From contig NAEP01000059.1 in assembly GCA_002529645.1 (NCBI GenBank), forward strand, positions 1 to 64,000: a stretch of DNA of 64,000 nt, given 5' to 3'. Source of the stretch: Candidatus Lumbricidiphila eiseniae. GTDB lineage: Bacteria > Actinomycetota > Actinomycetes > Actinomycetales > Microbacteriaceae. Of this stretch, positions 1 through 6,427 are shown one piece after another; the stretch's first letter is position 1, and the number at the start of each line of letters is the position of its first letter. The notes beneath the pieces were generated by a model. The model saw nothing but the letters and a program-made list of their open reading frames with translations. It did no database searches and was not told where the DNA came from. The translations under genes were made by a program, and so were the position numbers.

Positions 1-239
1 TGCACAATCTTGCACACCAGCTCCGGGCGCGTGCGGTTCGGTGAGCGGTGCGGCCTTGAGGACCGATCCTGAAGACCATCCCGACCCATCACCGCATACC
101 GCTCAGCCCACCGCTTCGCCGCCGGCCACAAGACATGGAAGACCTGAGCAGCGTGAGCAACCGGCCACCCCTCATCAACGATCAACCGCACGATGCGCAG
201 CCTTTGAACAGGAGCAAGAACAGCATTAGCGTGAAACAC
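1..239 (-). CDS. IS481-family transposase, N-terminal part (3' end outside window)
   Basis: Starting at a GTG at 239, the minus strand encodes about 79 residues that read like the N-terminal helix-turn-helix of IS481 transposases. Landmarks are FHANAVLAPVQRLRIVRLIV, then DEGWPVAHAAQVF, then RWAERYAVMGRDGL and DRSSRPHRSPNRT. The usual family pattern is a GWPVAHVA stretch followed by RWxxRY and DRSSRPHxSP. The DDE catalytic core would lie beyond base 1. The gene is open to the window edge with no internal stop, so the copy may be intact. Confidence 0.85.
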   Translation of the reverse strand, partial: MFHANAVLAPVQRLRIVRLIVDEGWPVAHAAQVFHVLWPAAKRWAERYAVMGRDGLQDRSSRPHRSPNRTRPELVCKIV

Positions 240-344
240 GAAGACCTCCGGACGGAACCTAGGGAACTAGACAACTCCACCCTCCACCGGAAGTCTTCCT
301 CATTTCAAGACCTCACACACCAACCAACGTACCTGGGCACTACA
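1..344 (-). mobile_element. IS481-family insertion sequence, left end (truncated by window edge)
   Basis: The minus strand reads from a terminus starting TGTAGTGCCC at 344 through about 105 bp of leader into an IS481-type transposase that runs off the window at base 1. The terminus abuts CCTAGT (345-350) inside an integrase fragment. IS481 of Bordetella is known to insert at NCTAGN, and CCTAGT fits that target. The integrase reading frame loses all resemblance to its family exactly here. The other end lies outside the window, so the target duplication cannot be confirmed. Confidence 0.75.
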
Positions 345-925
345 ACTAGGACCGAGATGAGCGCGCGGTAACGCGGGTCGATGGCCTCCGCAAGCTCTGC
401 GATCTCGTCGTAGGTGAGATACGGGTGACGGGCCTTCCAGGTGCGTGGCAGTCGGACGTTCCTCACCGGGGTTGATGGAATGAGATTCGCCGCGACTGCT
501 CGCCTCATCACGCTGACGAGCAGCTGGTACGCCTTTTGGACAGTAGAAGCTCCAGCGCTGGCCGCTGACATGTGCTGAATCCACTCTTCAACCGCGCGCT
601 TGGTGATGCGACCGACGGGCCAATCCTTCCACTGGGGAAGGAGCCAGTTGTCGGCATGGGAGCGGCGTTGGGCGACCGTGCCTCGGGAGAGCCCGGCGGT
701 GAGCGAGACGTAGTCCTCGATCAGCCTTCCCATGGGCGTCTTCAGCGCGCTATTCGAAATGAACGTCCCGGACATCTTGCCTGCCTCCATGTCGTGTATC
801 CAGGCCGCCGCTTCGGCCCTCGTGCTGAATCCGCCCTTGTCGGTGGATCTGTTGTCGGGGGTCAGGTACCAAATGCGGTAGCGAACGGCGCCGGACTTGA
901 GCAGGTATTTCTTTATGCTGGCTAT
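345..925 (-). pseudogene. Tyrosine integrase fragment (copy A), interrupted by IS481 element
   Basis: The minus strand encodes the N-terminal arm-binding and core-binding part of a phage or ICE integrase. The frame runs from about 925 (SIKKYLLKSGAVRYRIWYL, then TRAEAAAWIHDME) through the SAM-like core-binding domain (TAGLSRGTVAQRRSHADNWL, VEEWIQHM) to RALISVLV, where the catalytic domain should begin. It then runs into IS sequence. No good start codon exists at the upstream end; an internal ATG at 790 would remove the arm domain. The R-H-R-Y catalytic domain is absent from the window. It resembles the neighbouring integrase at 982-2161, which suggests repeated integrations at the same tRNA. 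Confidence 0.75.
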
Positions 926-981
926 ACCTCGTCTATGCGCGACGGGGAGTGTGTTGCCATGCCAAGCGCTGAGGAACGAGG

Positions 982-2161
982 TCAGGGCGAGAATCCTCGA
1001 TCGAGGTCGGCCGACCGGAGCGCGTGGTCGAGCGCCGATCCACTCATGTCGCGCTGAAGCGTCTCGGCGACCGCGGTGAGGTCGCCCGTGAAGAGGCCGG
1101 CGTACGTGTTGAGGGTCATCCTGGAATCGGCGTGCCCGAGCATGCGCGCGACAGCGACGACCTCCGCTCCCGCACGAATCGCGAGAGACGCCGCTGTGTG
1201 CTGAAGGTCATGGGGCGTGACGTCCGGAAAAGAGATCGGCACCTGGCCGGTGCGAGCCGACTCCGCTGCGCGCCGAGTGGTGATGCGCTCAATTGCGGGA
1301 TACCAGAAGCGTCTGCGCCATGTGTTGATTCGCAGTCCGCGACTCGTGGGGCTGCGGAAGATGTGGTCTTCGCCACGGCGACCAGAGGTGAGCTCGCGCA
1401 TCATCGCGTCGAGAATCGGGGGATAGGCGATGGTGTGGATGGTGTGACTCTTCGTGTCGCCTTCTGAAAGTCGCCCCGCGACTTCTTTGAACGCGGAGTC
1501 AATGTGCACGAGTCGGCCGTCCAAGTCGATGCTTGATACACGGAGCGCGGCGGCTTCGCCGAAACGAAGGCCAGTGAGAGCAAGGAACGTGACTAAGGAC
1601 CGGTAGCGAAGGCCCATCGCATCGTTGAGTTCAGCGAGCTCGTCAAAGGTCAGGTAGGGGTGCCGTTGCGCGGGACGAGCGCGGGGAAGTCGGACGCCGC
1701 GCGCAGGGTTGCGTTGCAGGAGGTGGTCTTCGACGGCGTGGTTCAGCGTCGCATTGAAGAGCCGGTAGACCTTCTGAATCGTGCCCGAGCCGACACCGTC
1801 AGCATTGAGCTCTTCGATCCAGAGCTCAACGAGGTTGCGAGTGATGTCCGCGACCGGCCACGTTTCCCACTTCGGGGTAAGCCACTTCCTAGCCACGGAC
1901 CTCCGCTGATAGAGCGTGTTCTCGCTGAGACCCGCTGTCAGTTCGAGGTGGCGGTCGAGCAGCTGCTGGAACTGGATTCGAGCCGCGCTGACGGGCACAA
2001 ACGTGCCCGCGCGCTTGCTGACCTCCATCTGGTGCTGCCACGCCTTCACTTCCGCGAGCGTGCGGAGTCGCTATCGTGGTCCGCTCGCCGTCGGATTTCG
2101 TGTAGAGCACTCGGTAGCGCGTCTCGCCGCGCTTGGTCTTGTACTTCTGGATCGATGACAT
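982..2161 (-). pseudogene. Tyrosine integrase (copy B), frameshifted and with an altered catalytic motif
   Basis: This is a nearly full-length site-specific recombinase on the minus strand. ATG at 2161 opens the arm-binding domain (MSSIQKYKTKRGETRYRVLY). Around 2069-2073 the frame shifts, and the rest (RLRTLAEVKAWQHQMEVS onward) continues in another frame to 982. The catalytic domain has the first Arg (TGLRFGEAAAL), GHADSRMTLNTY with the Tyr nucleophile, and HDLQHTAAS where the family has HxLRH. The second catalytic Arg is therefore Gln (CAG). Both lesions suggest an inactive gene. Its start faces the tRNA-derived repeat at 2347-2390, the usual place for an integrase beside its att site. Confidence 0.85.
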
Positions 2162-2314
2162 GCACTACCTATGTGCGGCAACCGTTGCCAACCATTGGGG
2201 CTCGGAGCGCTCCCTGCAGGAAAACGCGCATCGCCGCCTCTCGCACCCACGACTCCCATTGGTTTTCATGGGTGCGTCGCGCATAGGTGAGGAGCAGGAC
2301 GGGGTCAAAACGGC

Positions 2315-2344
2315 AAAAGCCCCCGGAACCCGGGGGGGGGCTTT
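2315..2344. terminator. Stem-loop with C-run/G-run arms, probable terminator
   Basis: The sequence AAAAGCCCCCGG, a short loop, then CCGGG and a G-run ending in GGCTTT forms a strong hairpin flanked by A-run and T-rich ends, so it could work in either direction. It sits just before the tRNA-Val-derived repeat. The intact tRNA-Val(CAC) copy also has a hairpin at the same relative position, with a different sequence. Confidence 0.55.
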
Positions 2345-2346
2345 CT

Positions 2347-2390
2347 GGTGGGCGATACCGAACTTGAACCGATGACCTCTTCCGTGTGAA
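2347..2390. repeat. Attachment-site copy (3' half of tRNA-Val), distal
   Basis: These 44 bp match 4724-4767 with one difference (A for G in the T-arm region) and in the same orientation. They correspond to the anticodon-loop-to-3'-end part of tRNA-Val(CAC) on the minus strand. Tyrosine recombinases commonly use tRNA 3' halves and leave such a partial copy at the far end of the inserted element. The 2.3 kb between the copies holds remnants of integrase, relaxase and an accessory gene pair, as expected of an element scar. Confidence 0.8.
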
Positions 2391-2485
2391 CGTGCTCTGG
2401 GGGCGGGCTCCCCTGATTCTTAGGGTCCCCGGGGTGTCTCTCAGACCCCTGAATCCATCCTCGGGGTGATTTTGGGGTGAGCGTG

Positions 2486-3179
2486 TCAGCGCCCGATCGA
2501 GGGCGGCTGGTGGCCGGTTGACTGCCCCGAGTCGCGTCCGAAGGACTCCGGGGGCGCGAGCTTGGATCGGCGTTCCGCAATCGCTTCCGAGAGTAGTGGG
2601 TCGGTCTGCCGGTGTGCGGGGCTCTGCGCCGCGCGGCGGCGGGCGGCAGCGCGCTCGGCCACGTCCTGCACGACGTAGCGGTGCCGGGGCAGCAGTCGGC
2701 CGGTTGGGTAGGTGTTCGTCAGCAGGTCGATGCCCTGCTCTGGGGTCGTGTAGCCGAGCAGATCGAACAGGGTCGCGGCGTCGTCCAGGTCGCGCTCGTC
2801 GCGGGAGGCGTGCAGCTTCATCGCCAGCAGATACTCGGGCGAGGCGATCTGCACCAGCAGCGACTCGGACTCGAACACGGTGGCCGGGTGCTCGTCCTGG
2901 CCGGGCAGGAACCCCTTGGCGGCGTCGTTGAGCCAGTCCGGTTCCAGCCCGCGCGCCGCGCCGATCGCCTCAGCAGCCTGTCGGACCTCCGGGGCGGGCA
3001 CAAACAGGGCGTCCACGTCACGGGTGAGGCGGCCCTGGTCGTAGGCCAAGGCCAAGGCCATTGCCGCCCCGCCCACGACGAACAACTGCGCGTGAACCGC
3101 TCGCAGCCAATCGGCCGGAGAGTTCTTGGAACAGGCCGCGGACGGCCTCGGCGTCGAGTTCTGCGCCTTGTCCGTTCAT
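2486..3179 (-). pseudogene. DUF6036-type nucleotidyltransferase, frameshifted
   Basis: The product resembles small predicted nucleotidyltransferases of toxin-antitoxin type: FVVGGAAMALAL, DQGRLTRDVDALFVP (the GG...D.D nucleotidyltransferase pattern), then PEYLLAMKLHASRDERDLDD. The natural start is ATG at 3179 (MNGQGAELDAEAV..., LFQELSGRLAASG), but the frame breaks near 3090, after which the conserved part continues as VHAQLFVVGGAAM in another frame. MALALAYD also carries a small duplication of a GCCTTG unit. It overlaps the upstream gene by ATGA, so the pair was translationally coupled. The toxin assignment is by family analogy. The frameshift suggests loss of function. Confidence 0.65.
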
Positions 3180-3667
3180 GCCCGGTCCAGCGACCGCCCG
3201 GTGATGAGGATGCCGCGCGGGCGGAACGCCCGCGGGCTGTCCTGCTCGGCCTCGGCCCGGAAGATCGTCGGCACCGCCGGATACCACCCGTCGGCCCGGC
3301 GCGCGGGGTCGGTCGCCCACGCGGGAGCGGGCCAGCCGTCGTGCTCGGCCAGGTGGTCGGCCAGCGCCGCGAACGCCGCGTCGATTCGCACCGAGCCGGT
3401 GGGCGCGGGCGCGGGCGCGAACACCTCGGCGGCTAGCTTCACCCCGCCGCGTCGGAGGGTGGAAGCGTAGTCATCGAGGGTCTGGAGGATGCCGAACCGC
3501 CAGCACGCCTCCGGGGTGTCCCCGGCGGACAGGAGCACGGCGCACCGTGCGGCGTTGTCGGCGGCGGTGTGGCGCACGCCGACGTCCGCGCCCGGCTCGT
3601 AGGCCGGGGCGGTCTGCGCGCGCTCCAGCAGCGCGCCGATCGGTAGCACGTCGCCCTGGAACACCAT
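3176..3667 (-). CDS. Hypothetical protein, partner of the nucleotidyltransferase gene
   Basis: This open frame of 163 aa starts at ATG 3667 (MVFQGDVLPIGALLERA). I recognise no domain. It is acidic, Ala-rich and soluble, with no signal peptide or membrane segment. It lies directly upstream of the frameshifted nucleotidyltransferase with a 4-bp stop/start overlap, an arrangement typical of two-gene toxin-antitoxin operons carried by mobile elements. An antitoxin role is only an inference from position. It sits inside the att-bounded element scar. Confidence 0.5.
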   Translation of the reverse strand: MVFQGDVLPIGALLERAQTAPAYEPGADVGVRHTAADNAARCAVLLSAGDTPEACWRFGILQTLDDYASTLRRGGVKLAAEVFAPAPAPTGSVRIDAAFAALADHLAEHDGWPAPAWATDPARRADGWYPAVPTIFRAEAEQDSPRAFRPRGILITGRSLDRA

Positions 3668-3749
3668 GACCGCCTCTTTCCCTCAGTTCCCATTCTCCCA
3701 GAGCCGCCGCCGAAAGTCCCGAGTCGGCGCGACCACTGCTGAGTCTCGG

Positions 3750-4223
3750 CTACAGGCTCGGCCCGAAGTCGCGCTCCAGCCCCGTCCTGCCGTGATCGCT
3801 CGACGGTCGGGACCGACCGAGCTGCGCGGCGCGCGCCTCGCGTGCGGCCTGGGCGCGTTCAGCCGCTTGCCGCTCGGCCTCGGCTCGGGCAGCGAGTTCG
3901 CCGACGAGCTGGGCGGCCTCGGCAACGGGCAGCGCCTCGATCTGTGCGAGGTCGTGCCGAGCCTGCTCCGCGCGGGCACGCCACCCCGCAGCGCGAGCGC
4001 TGACGGTACTCGGGGTCGCGGAGCCGAGCACCTGCCGGCGCAGCGCGACGGACTCGCGCAGGTGCCGCTCGGCAAGGCGGTTCTGCTCACGACGGGCCTG
4101 CTCCGCCTCCTGCCGCAGCTCGGTCACGCGCAAATCGGCGTCTGCCCGCTTTCCCGCGAAGGCCTCGGCCCACGGTTCCACTCCCTGCGCGCCGGTCGGC
4201 AGGCCGCCCCAGCACCGCCGCAC
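3750..4223 (-). pseudogene. C-terminal remnant of a MobF/TraA-type conjugative relaxase
   Basis: A 157-aa open frame with a long charged coiled coil (ADADLRVTELRQEAEQARRE, RLAERHLRESVALRRQVLG, then EAAQLVGELAARAEAERQAA) ending in a Gly/Pro/Ser tail. This composition matches the extreme C-terminus of actinobacterial MobF relaxases found on plasmids and conjugative elements. The relaxase, Walker and helicase motifs are all missing, and the sequence at 4224-4300 belongs to something else. I read it as a deletion remnant. The nearby integrase remnant supports a conjugative origin. Family assignment is from pattern memory only. Confidence 0.5.
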
Positions 4224-4300
4224 CGCGTCCGCCGTCGCGCGGTGCTCGCCCGCGGCCTCTGTCGCTGCACGGCCGGCGGCACGCCTCCGCAGCCGCCCGG

Positions 4301-4597
4301 CCCGGCCGCGGACGTACCCTCCACGACCTCCGGCACACCGCAGCCTGTGAACGGCTCATCAAGGGCGTGCCGCTGACGACCGTGCAAGCGTGGCTCGGGC
4401 ACGGCTCCATCCAGATCACCGCCCGCTACCTGCACCACCTCGGCGACTTCGCCGATCGCGCCGCGCTCGACGTGCTCAACAACGCTGCGTCTAAGACGCT
4501 TAGCGAGCGCGCTCGGAAGCTGCCGGACCTCGGCAACTTCGGTGCTGAGGCCGCGCGTCGCAGTGCTCCCGATCGCGGGCGCGGCCTCGGGCGGTAG
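4301..4597 (+). pseudogene. Tyrosine integrase C-terminal remnant
   Basis: The plus strand encodes GRTLHDLRHTAACERLIKG followed by VPLTTVQAWLGHGSIQITAR and YLHHLGDFADRAALDVLN. These are the HxLRH box, the LGH box and the Tyr nucleophile of a tyrosine recombinase. Everything upstream, including the first catalytic Arg, is missing and the frame enters unrelated sequence near 4300. This integrase differs from copies A and B and points the other way, so at least two different elements have used this tRNA region. It ends about 130 bp from the intact tRNA-Val(CAC). Confidence 0.8.
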
Positions 4598-4690
4598 TCC
4601 GCTCACAGGAAAGCCCGGTTCACGCTGAACCTCGGGGTGATTTCGGAGTGATTCAGAAGGCTGAGAACAACGACTCTGCAGGCCGAAACA

Positions 4691-4721
4691 AGAGAACCCC
4701 TGGCGCTACCAGGGGTTCTCT
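4691..4721 (-). terminator. Terminator of tRNA-Val(CAC)
   Basis: AGAGAACCCCTGG and CCAGGGGTTCTCT form a 13-bp perfect stem with a short loop, followed on the minus strand by TTGTTTC. It starts 4 bases beyond the 3' end of the minus-strand tRNA-Val, so it is the likely end of that transcript. Confidence 0.75.
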
Positions 4722-4723
4722 GC

Positions 4724-4767
4724 GGTGGGCGATACCGGACTTGAACCGATGACCTCTTCCGTGTGAA
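4724..4767. repeat. Attachment-site copy within intact tRNA-Val, proximal
   Basis: This is the tRNA-proximal copy of the 44-bp direct repeat also found at 2347-2390 (one mismatch). It covers the anticodon loop, variable region, T arm, acceptor strand and two flanking bases of tRNA-Val(CAC). As expected for the functional junction, the rest of the tRNA is intact on this side. Confidence 0.8.
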
Positions 4768-4798
4768 GGAAGCGCGCTACCAACTGCGCCAATCGCCC
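4726..4798 (-). tRNA. tRNA-Val(CAC)
   Basis: The minus strand gives a full cloverleaf. Acceptor GGGCGAT pairs with ATCGCCC, the D loop contains AGTTGGTA, the anticodon stem is CTTCC/GGAAG with loop TTCACAC (anticodon CAC, codon GUG), and the T arm is CCGG-TTCAAGT-CCGG. Discriminator is A. CCA is not fully encoded. The gene served as integration target for the mobile element to its left and has been kept intact. It faces away from the plus-strand tRNA array that follows. Confidence 0.95.
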
Positions 4799-5032
4799 GT
4801 GGTGCCCCTCGCGAGACACCCTCTGACGATCCTACCCGAACTTTGGAGGTGCCACGGGGGCACTGGATGCTGCACACACTGGGCAGGTGACGCGGGCAGC
4901 GTGAGGCGGAGACGATGCCGTCAGTACGATGCTTGCAACGGGTAGTAGCGGGGAATTGCTCGGGAACGGTGCGGTGCGTTTGGTATTCGTTTGATCGGTC
5001 GGTAGAGTCAATGTCTACACGGTGACGTGTGT

Positions 5033-5105
5033 GCGGATGTAGCGCAGTTGGTAGCGCATCACCTTGCCAAGGTGAGGGTCGCGAGTTCGAGTCTCGTCAT
5101 CCGCT
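5033..5105 (+). tRNA. tRNA-Gly(GCC)
   Basis: Cloverleaf of 73 nt: acceptor GCGGATG with CATCCGC, D loop AGTTGGTA, anticodon stem TCACC/GGTGA with loop TTGCCAA (anticodon GCC), and T arm GCGAG/CTCGT around TTCGAGT. Discriminator T; CCA is not encoded. First gene of a Gly-Cys-Val array on the plus strand, with 54 bp to the next tRNA. Confidence 0.95.
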
Positions 5106-5159
5106 CTGATCGGGAGTGCGCGCAAGTGGGCCTCCGATCAGTGGTGGTGAACCCTGCAC

Positions 5160-5230
5160 GGTGGATTGGCCGAGAGGCGAGGCAGCGGCCTGCAAAGCCG
5201 TTTACACGGGTTCAAATCCCGTATCCACCT
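5160..5230 (+). tRNA. tRNA-Cys(GCA)
   Basis: Cloverleaf of 71 nt: acceptor GGTGGAT with ATCCACC, anticodon loop CTGCAAA (anticodon GCA), T arm CGGG-TTCAAAT-CCCG and discriminator T, as expected for Cys. The bases CCA follow directly (5231-5233), so the 3' CCA may be encoded here, unlike in the neighbouring tRNAs. Second gene of the array. Confidence 0.95.
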
Positions 5231-5258
5231 CCAAACTGTGCACCTCGGCGCAGAGTTT

Positions 5259-5330
5259 GGGCGATTGGCGCAGCGGTAGCGCGCTTCCCTGACACGGAAG
5301 AGGTCACTGGTTCGATCCCAGTATCGCCCA
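5259..5330 (+). tRNA. tRNA-Val(GAC)
   Basis: Cloverleaf of 72 nt: acceptor GGGCGAT with ATCGCCC, anticodon stem CTTCC/GGAAG with loop CTGACAC (anticodon GAC), T arm CTGG-TTCGATC-CCAG, discriminator A. Its 3' half is close to, but clearly different from, the repeated att sequence, so it was not the integration target. Last gene of the array, followed by an intrinsic terminator. Confidence 0.95.
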
Positions 5331-5341
5331 CCGCGAAAGAC

Positions 5342-5363
5342 CCCCGGAAATCCGGGGTTTTTT
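5342..5363 (+). terminator. Intrinsic terminator of the Gly-Cys-Val tRNA array
   Basis: A 7-bp GC stem (CCCCGGA/TCCGGGG) with a 2-nt AA loop is followed by six T residues, starting 12 bp after tRNA-Val(GAC). This is a textbook rho-independent terminator for the tRNA transcript. Confidence 0.85.
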
Positions 5364-5390
5364 GCTGTCTGGGTTGCGTTGTGGCGGCTC

Positions 5391-5620
5391 CAATTTGACG
5401 TCACCAAGAACCATGTGGACGTTTGACGTCACCAAGAACCGTGTGGATGGCCGGGGATCCAATATCGCCTTTGAGTTTCGCACAGTCAATAACGTGAAAC
5501 ATCTGGTAGTGAGCGCTTACATCGCGAACGATTCCAAGTGGATCAACAAATGGGTACTACCGGTTGGGGGCAGCTCTCAACCGGCAGAACTTCGCGAACA
5601 ACCTCAACAACGCTAGATAA
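5391..5620 (+). pseudogene. Secreted-protein C-terminal fragment (copy 1 of the paired cassette)
   Basis: The frame encodes FDVTKNRVDGRGSNIAFEFR, then LVVSAYIANDSKWINK, and after a frameshift near 5545 YYRLGAALNRQNFANNLNNA. It closely parallels the C-terminus of the secreted protein at 45907-46640 (FNATKNHIDGLGSNIIFEFR ... YYRLGAALNWQNFANNLNRG). The N-terminal signal peptide and middle are missing. A 28-bp tandem duplication (5394/5422) repeats the FDVTKN segment. The fragment is followed, as in the second copy, by a small membrane protein gene. Function is unknown; the family appears to be small actinobacterial secreted proteins. Confidence 0.7.
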
Positions 5621-5631
5621 GGGGATGTATT

Positions 5632-6041
5632 GTGAACTCTCAATGGAAATGCCAGAGTCCCTCGGACGCTTGTCTGGTCGGCGGACTGGTATCTGTCGGC
5701 GTGGGCGCTATCGCAGGTGCTGGCTATGCTATTGCAGCGCAGGTGGCAGCGGATTCGTTGTGTGGGTGACTCCCGGAGTGACGCTTGTCGGTTTTGTGGC
5801 CGGGGCAGCAGCGTTTGGCTTCGGCGCGCTGGCGTATCGGGTTCTTGGGGTGGCTCGGTGTCGTACGATTCAGCGTATCGGGTCAGCCTTGGTCGCAGCA
5901 CTCATCACCGGGTTGATCACTGCGGCTGCGCTGGCAACAACGAAAAGCTATGGTGCGGTTACTACGAGCCTGATCGCAGCGTTGTGGGCTGCGATCTGCG
6001 CGGTGATCGCTCTGCGGCCCTGGGAGAAAGCATCAGGCTGA
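5632..6041 (+). pseudogene. Small multi-pass membrane protein, frameshifted (copy 1)
   Basis: GTG at 5632, preceded by AAGGGGA, opens MNSQWKCQSPSDACLVGGLV, then SVGVGAIAGAGYAIAAQV. That frame stops at TGA near 5767, and the remainder (GFVVWVTPGVTLVGFVAGAA, AFGFGALAYRVL, then ALITGLITAAAL and ALWAAICAVIALRPWEKASG) continues in another frame. The order of four hydrophobic segments and the ending ALRPWEKA match the intact paralogue at 46647-47078 (ALRPMEKATG). A single-base indel near 5755 explains the break. Function is unknown; the fixed pairing with a secreted protein suggests the two acted together. Confidence 0.7.
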
Positions 6042-6201
6042 TCTCCGCCTTGCTTTGCAACGTACGCTCTCCCAGCGGCTGACACCAGCCTCGCACCCAC
6101 ACCTGTGCTTCCCGCAGCTGGTACTACGCGGGCGAACGCGGCGGCAGTTGCGCGAGCTCCACAACCGTGTCCCCGCAGTTAGTATGCGCTGCACCACATT
6201 A

Positions 6202-6292
6202 GGACTCAACTCACTCAGGTGGATCGAACTCAATCCTTGTCAACATTGTGATCGGGGTCGGTGGGACTCAACTCACCCGGGTGGATCGAACT
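6202..6292. repeat. Two 29-bp direct repeats separated by 33 bp, in a gene-free stretch
   Basis: Copies at 6202-6230 and 6264-6292 differ at two positions. Each begins GGACTCAACTCAC and ends GGTGGATCGAACT, and the second contains the palindrome CACCCGGGTG. The 33-bp sequence between is unique. The 29 + 33 geometry equals one unit of a type I-E CRISPR array, but there are only two copies and no cas gene nearby. The rest of 6042-6427 has no recognisable gene. Confidence 0.7.
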
Positions 6293-6375
6293 GTGTCGAG
6301 ACGTCGCTGTGCTCAGAGACGATTCACCTTCCTCCGAAAGCACCGCAAAAAGCATGCGGTTTGCCTGATTATTTG

Positions 6376-6392
6376 CTAGGATTAAGTCCTAG
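6376..6392. promoter_or_regulatory. Palindrome CTAGGA-N5-TCCTAG upstream of the protease gene
   Basis: A perfect 6-bp inverted repeat with a 5-bp spacer lies in an AT-rich patch 36 bp before the protease reading frame. Its size and position suit an operator for a dimeric regulator, but no matching regulator gene is nearby and no clear -35/-10 pair can be fixed. It is not a terminator because no T-run follows. Confidence 0.4.
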
Positions 6393-6427
6393 AAATATGG
6401 CTCGCTAGGTTCTGGGGGACCGGCTGA

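Noticed and set aside
2612-4376. Large plus-strand frames of 236-274 codons in the element scar
   Set aside because: They are high-GC antisense shadows of the nucleotidyltransferase, its partner and the relaxase remnant; no motif and no ribosome site.
5335-5363. tRNA-Val(GAC) as the integration target
   Set aside because: Its 3' half differs at several positions from the 44-bp repeat, while tRNA-Val(CAC) matches at all but one base of the distal copy.
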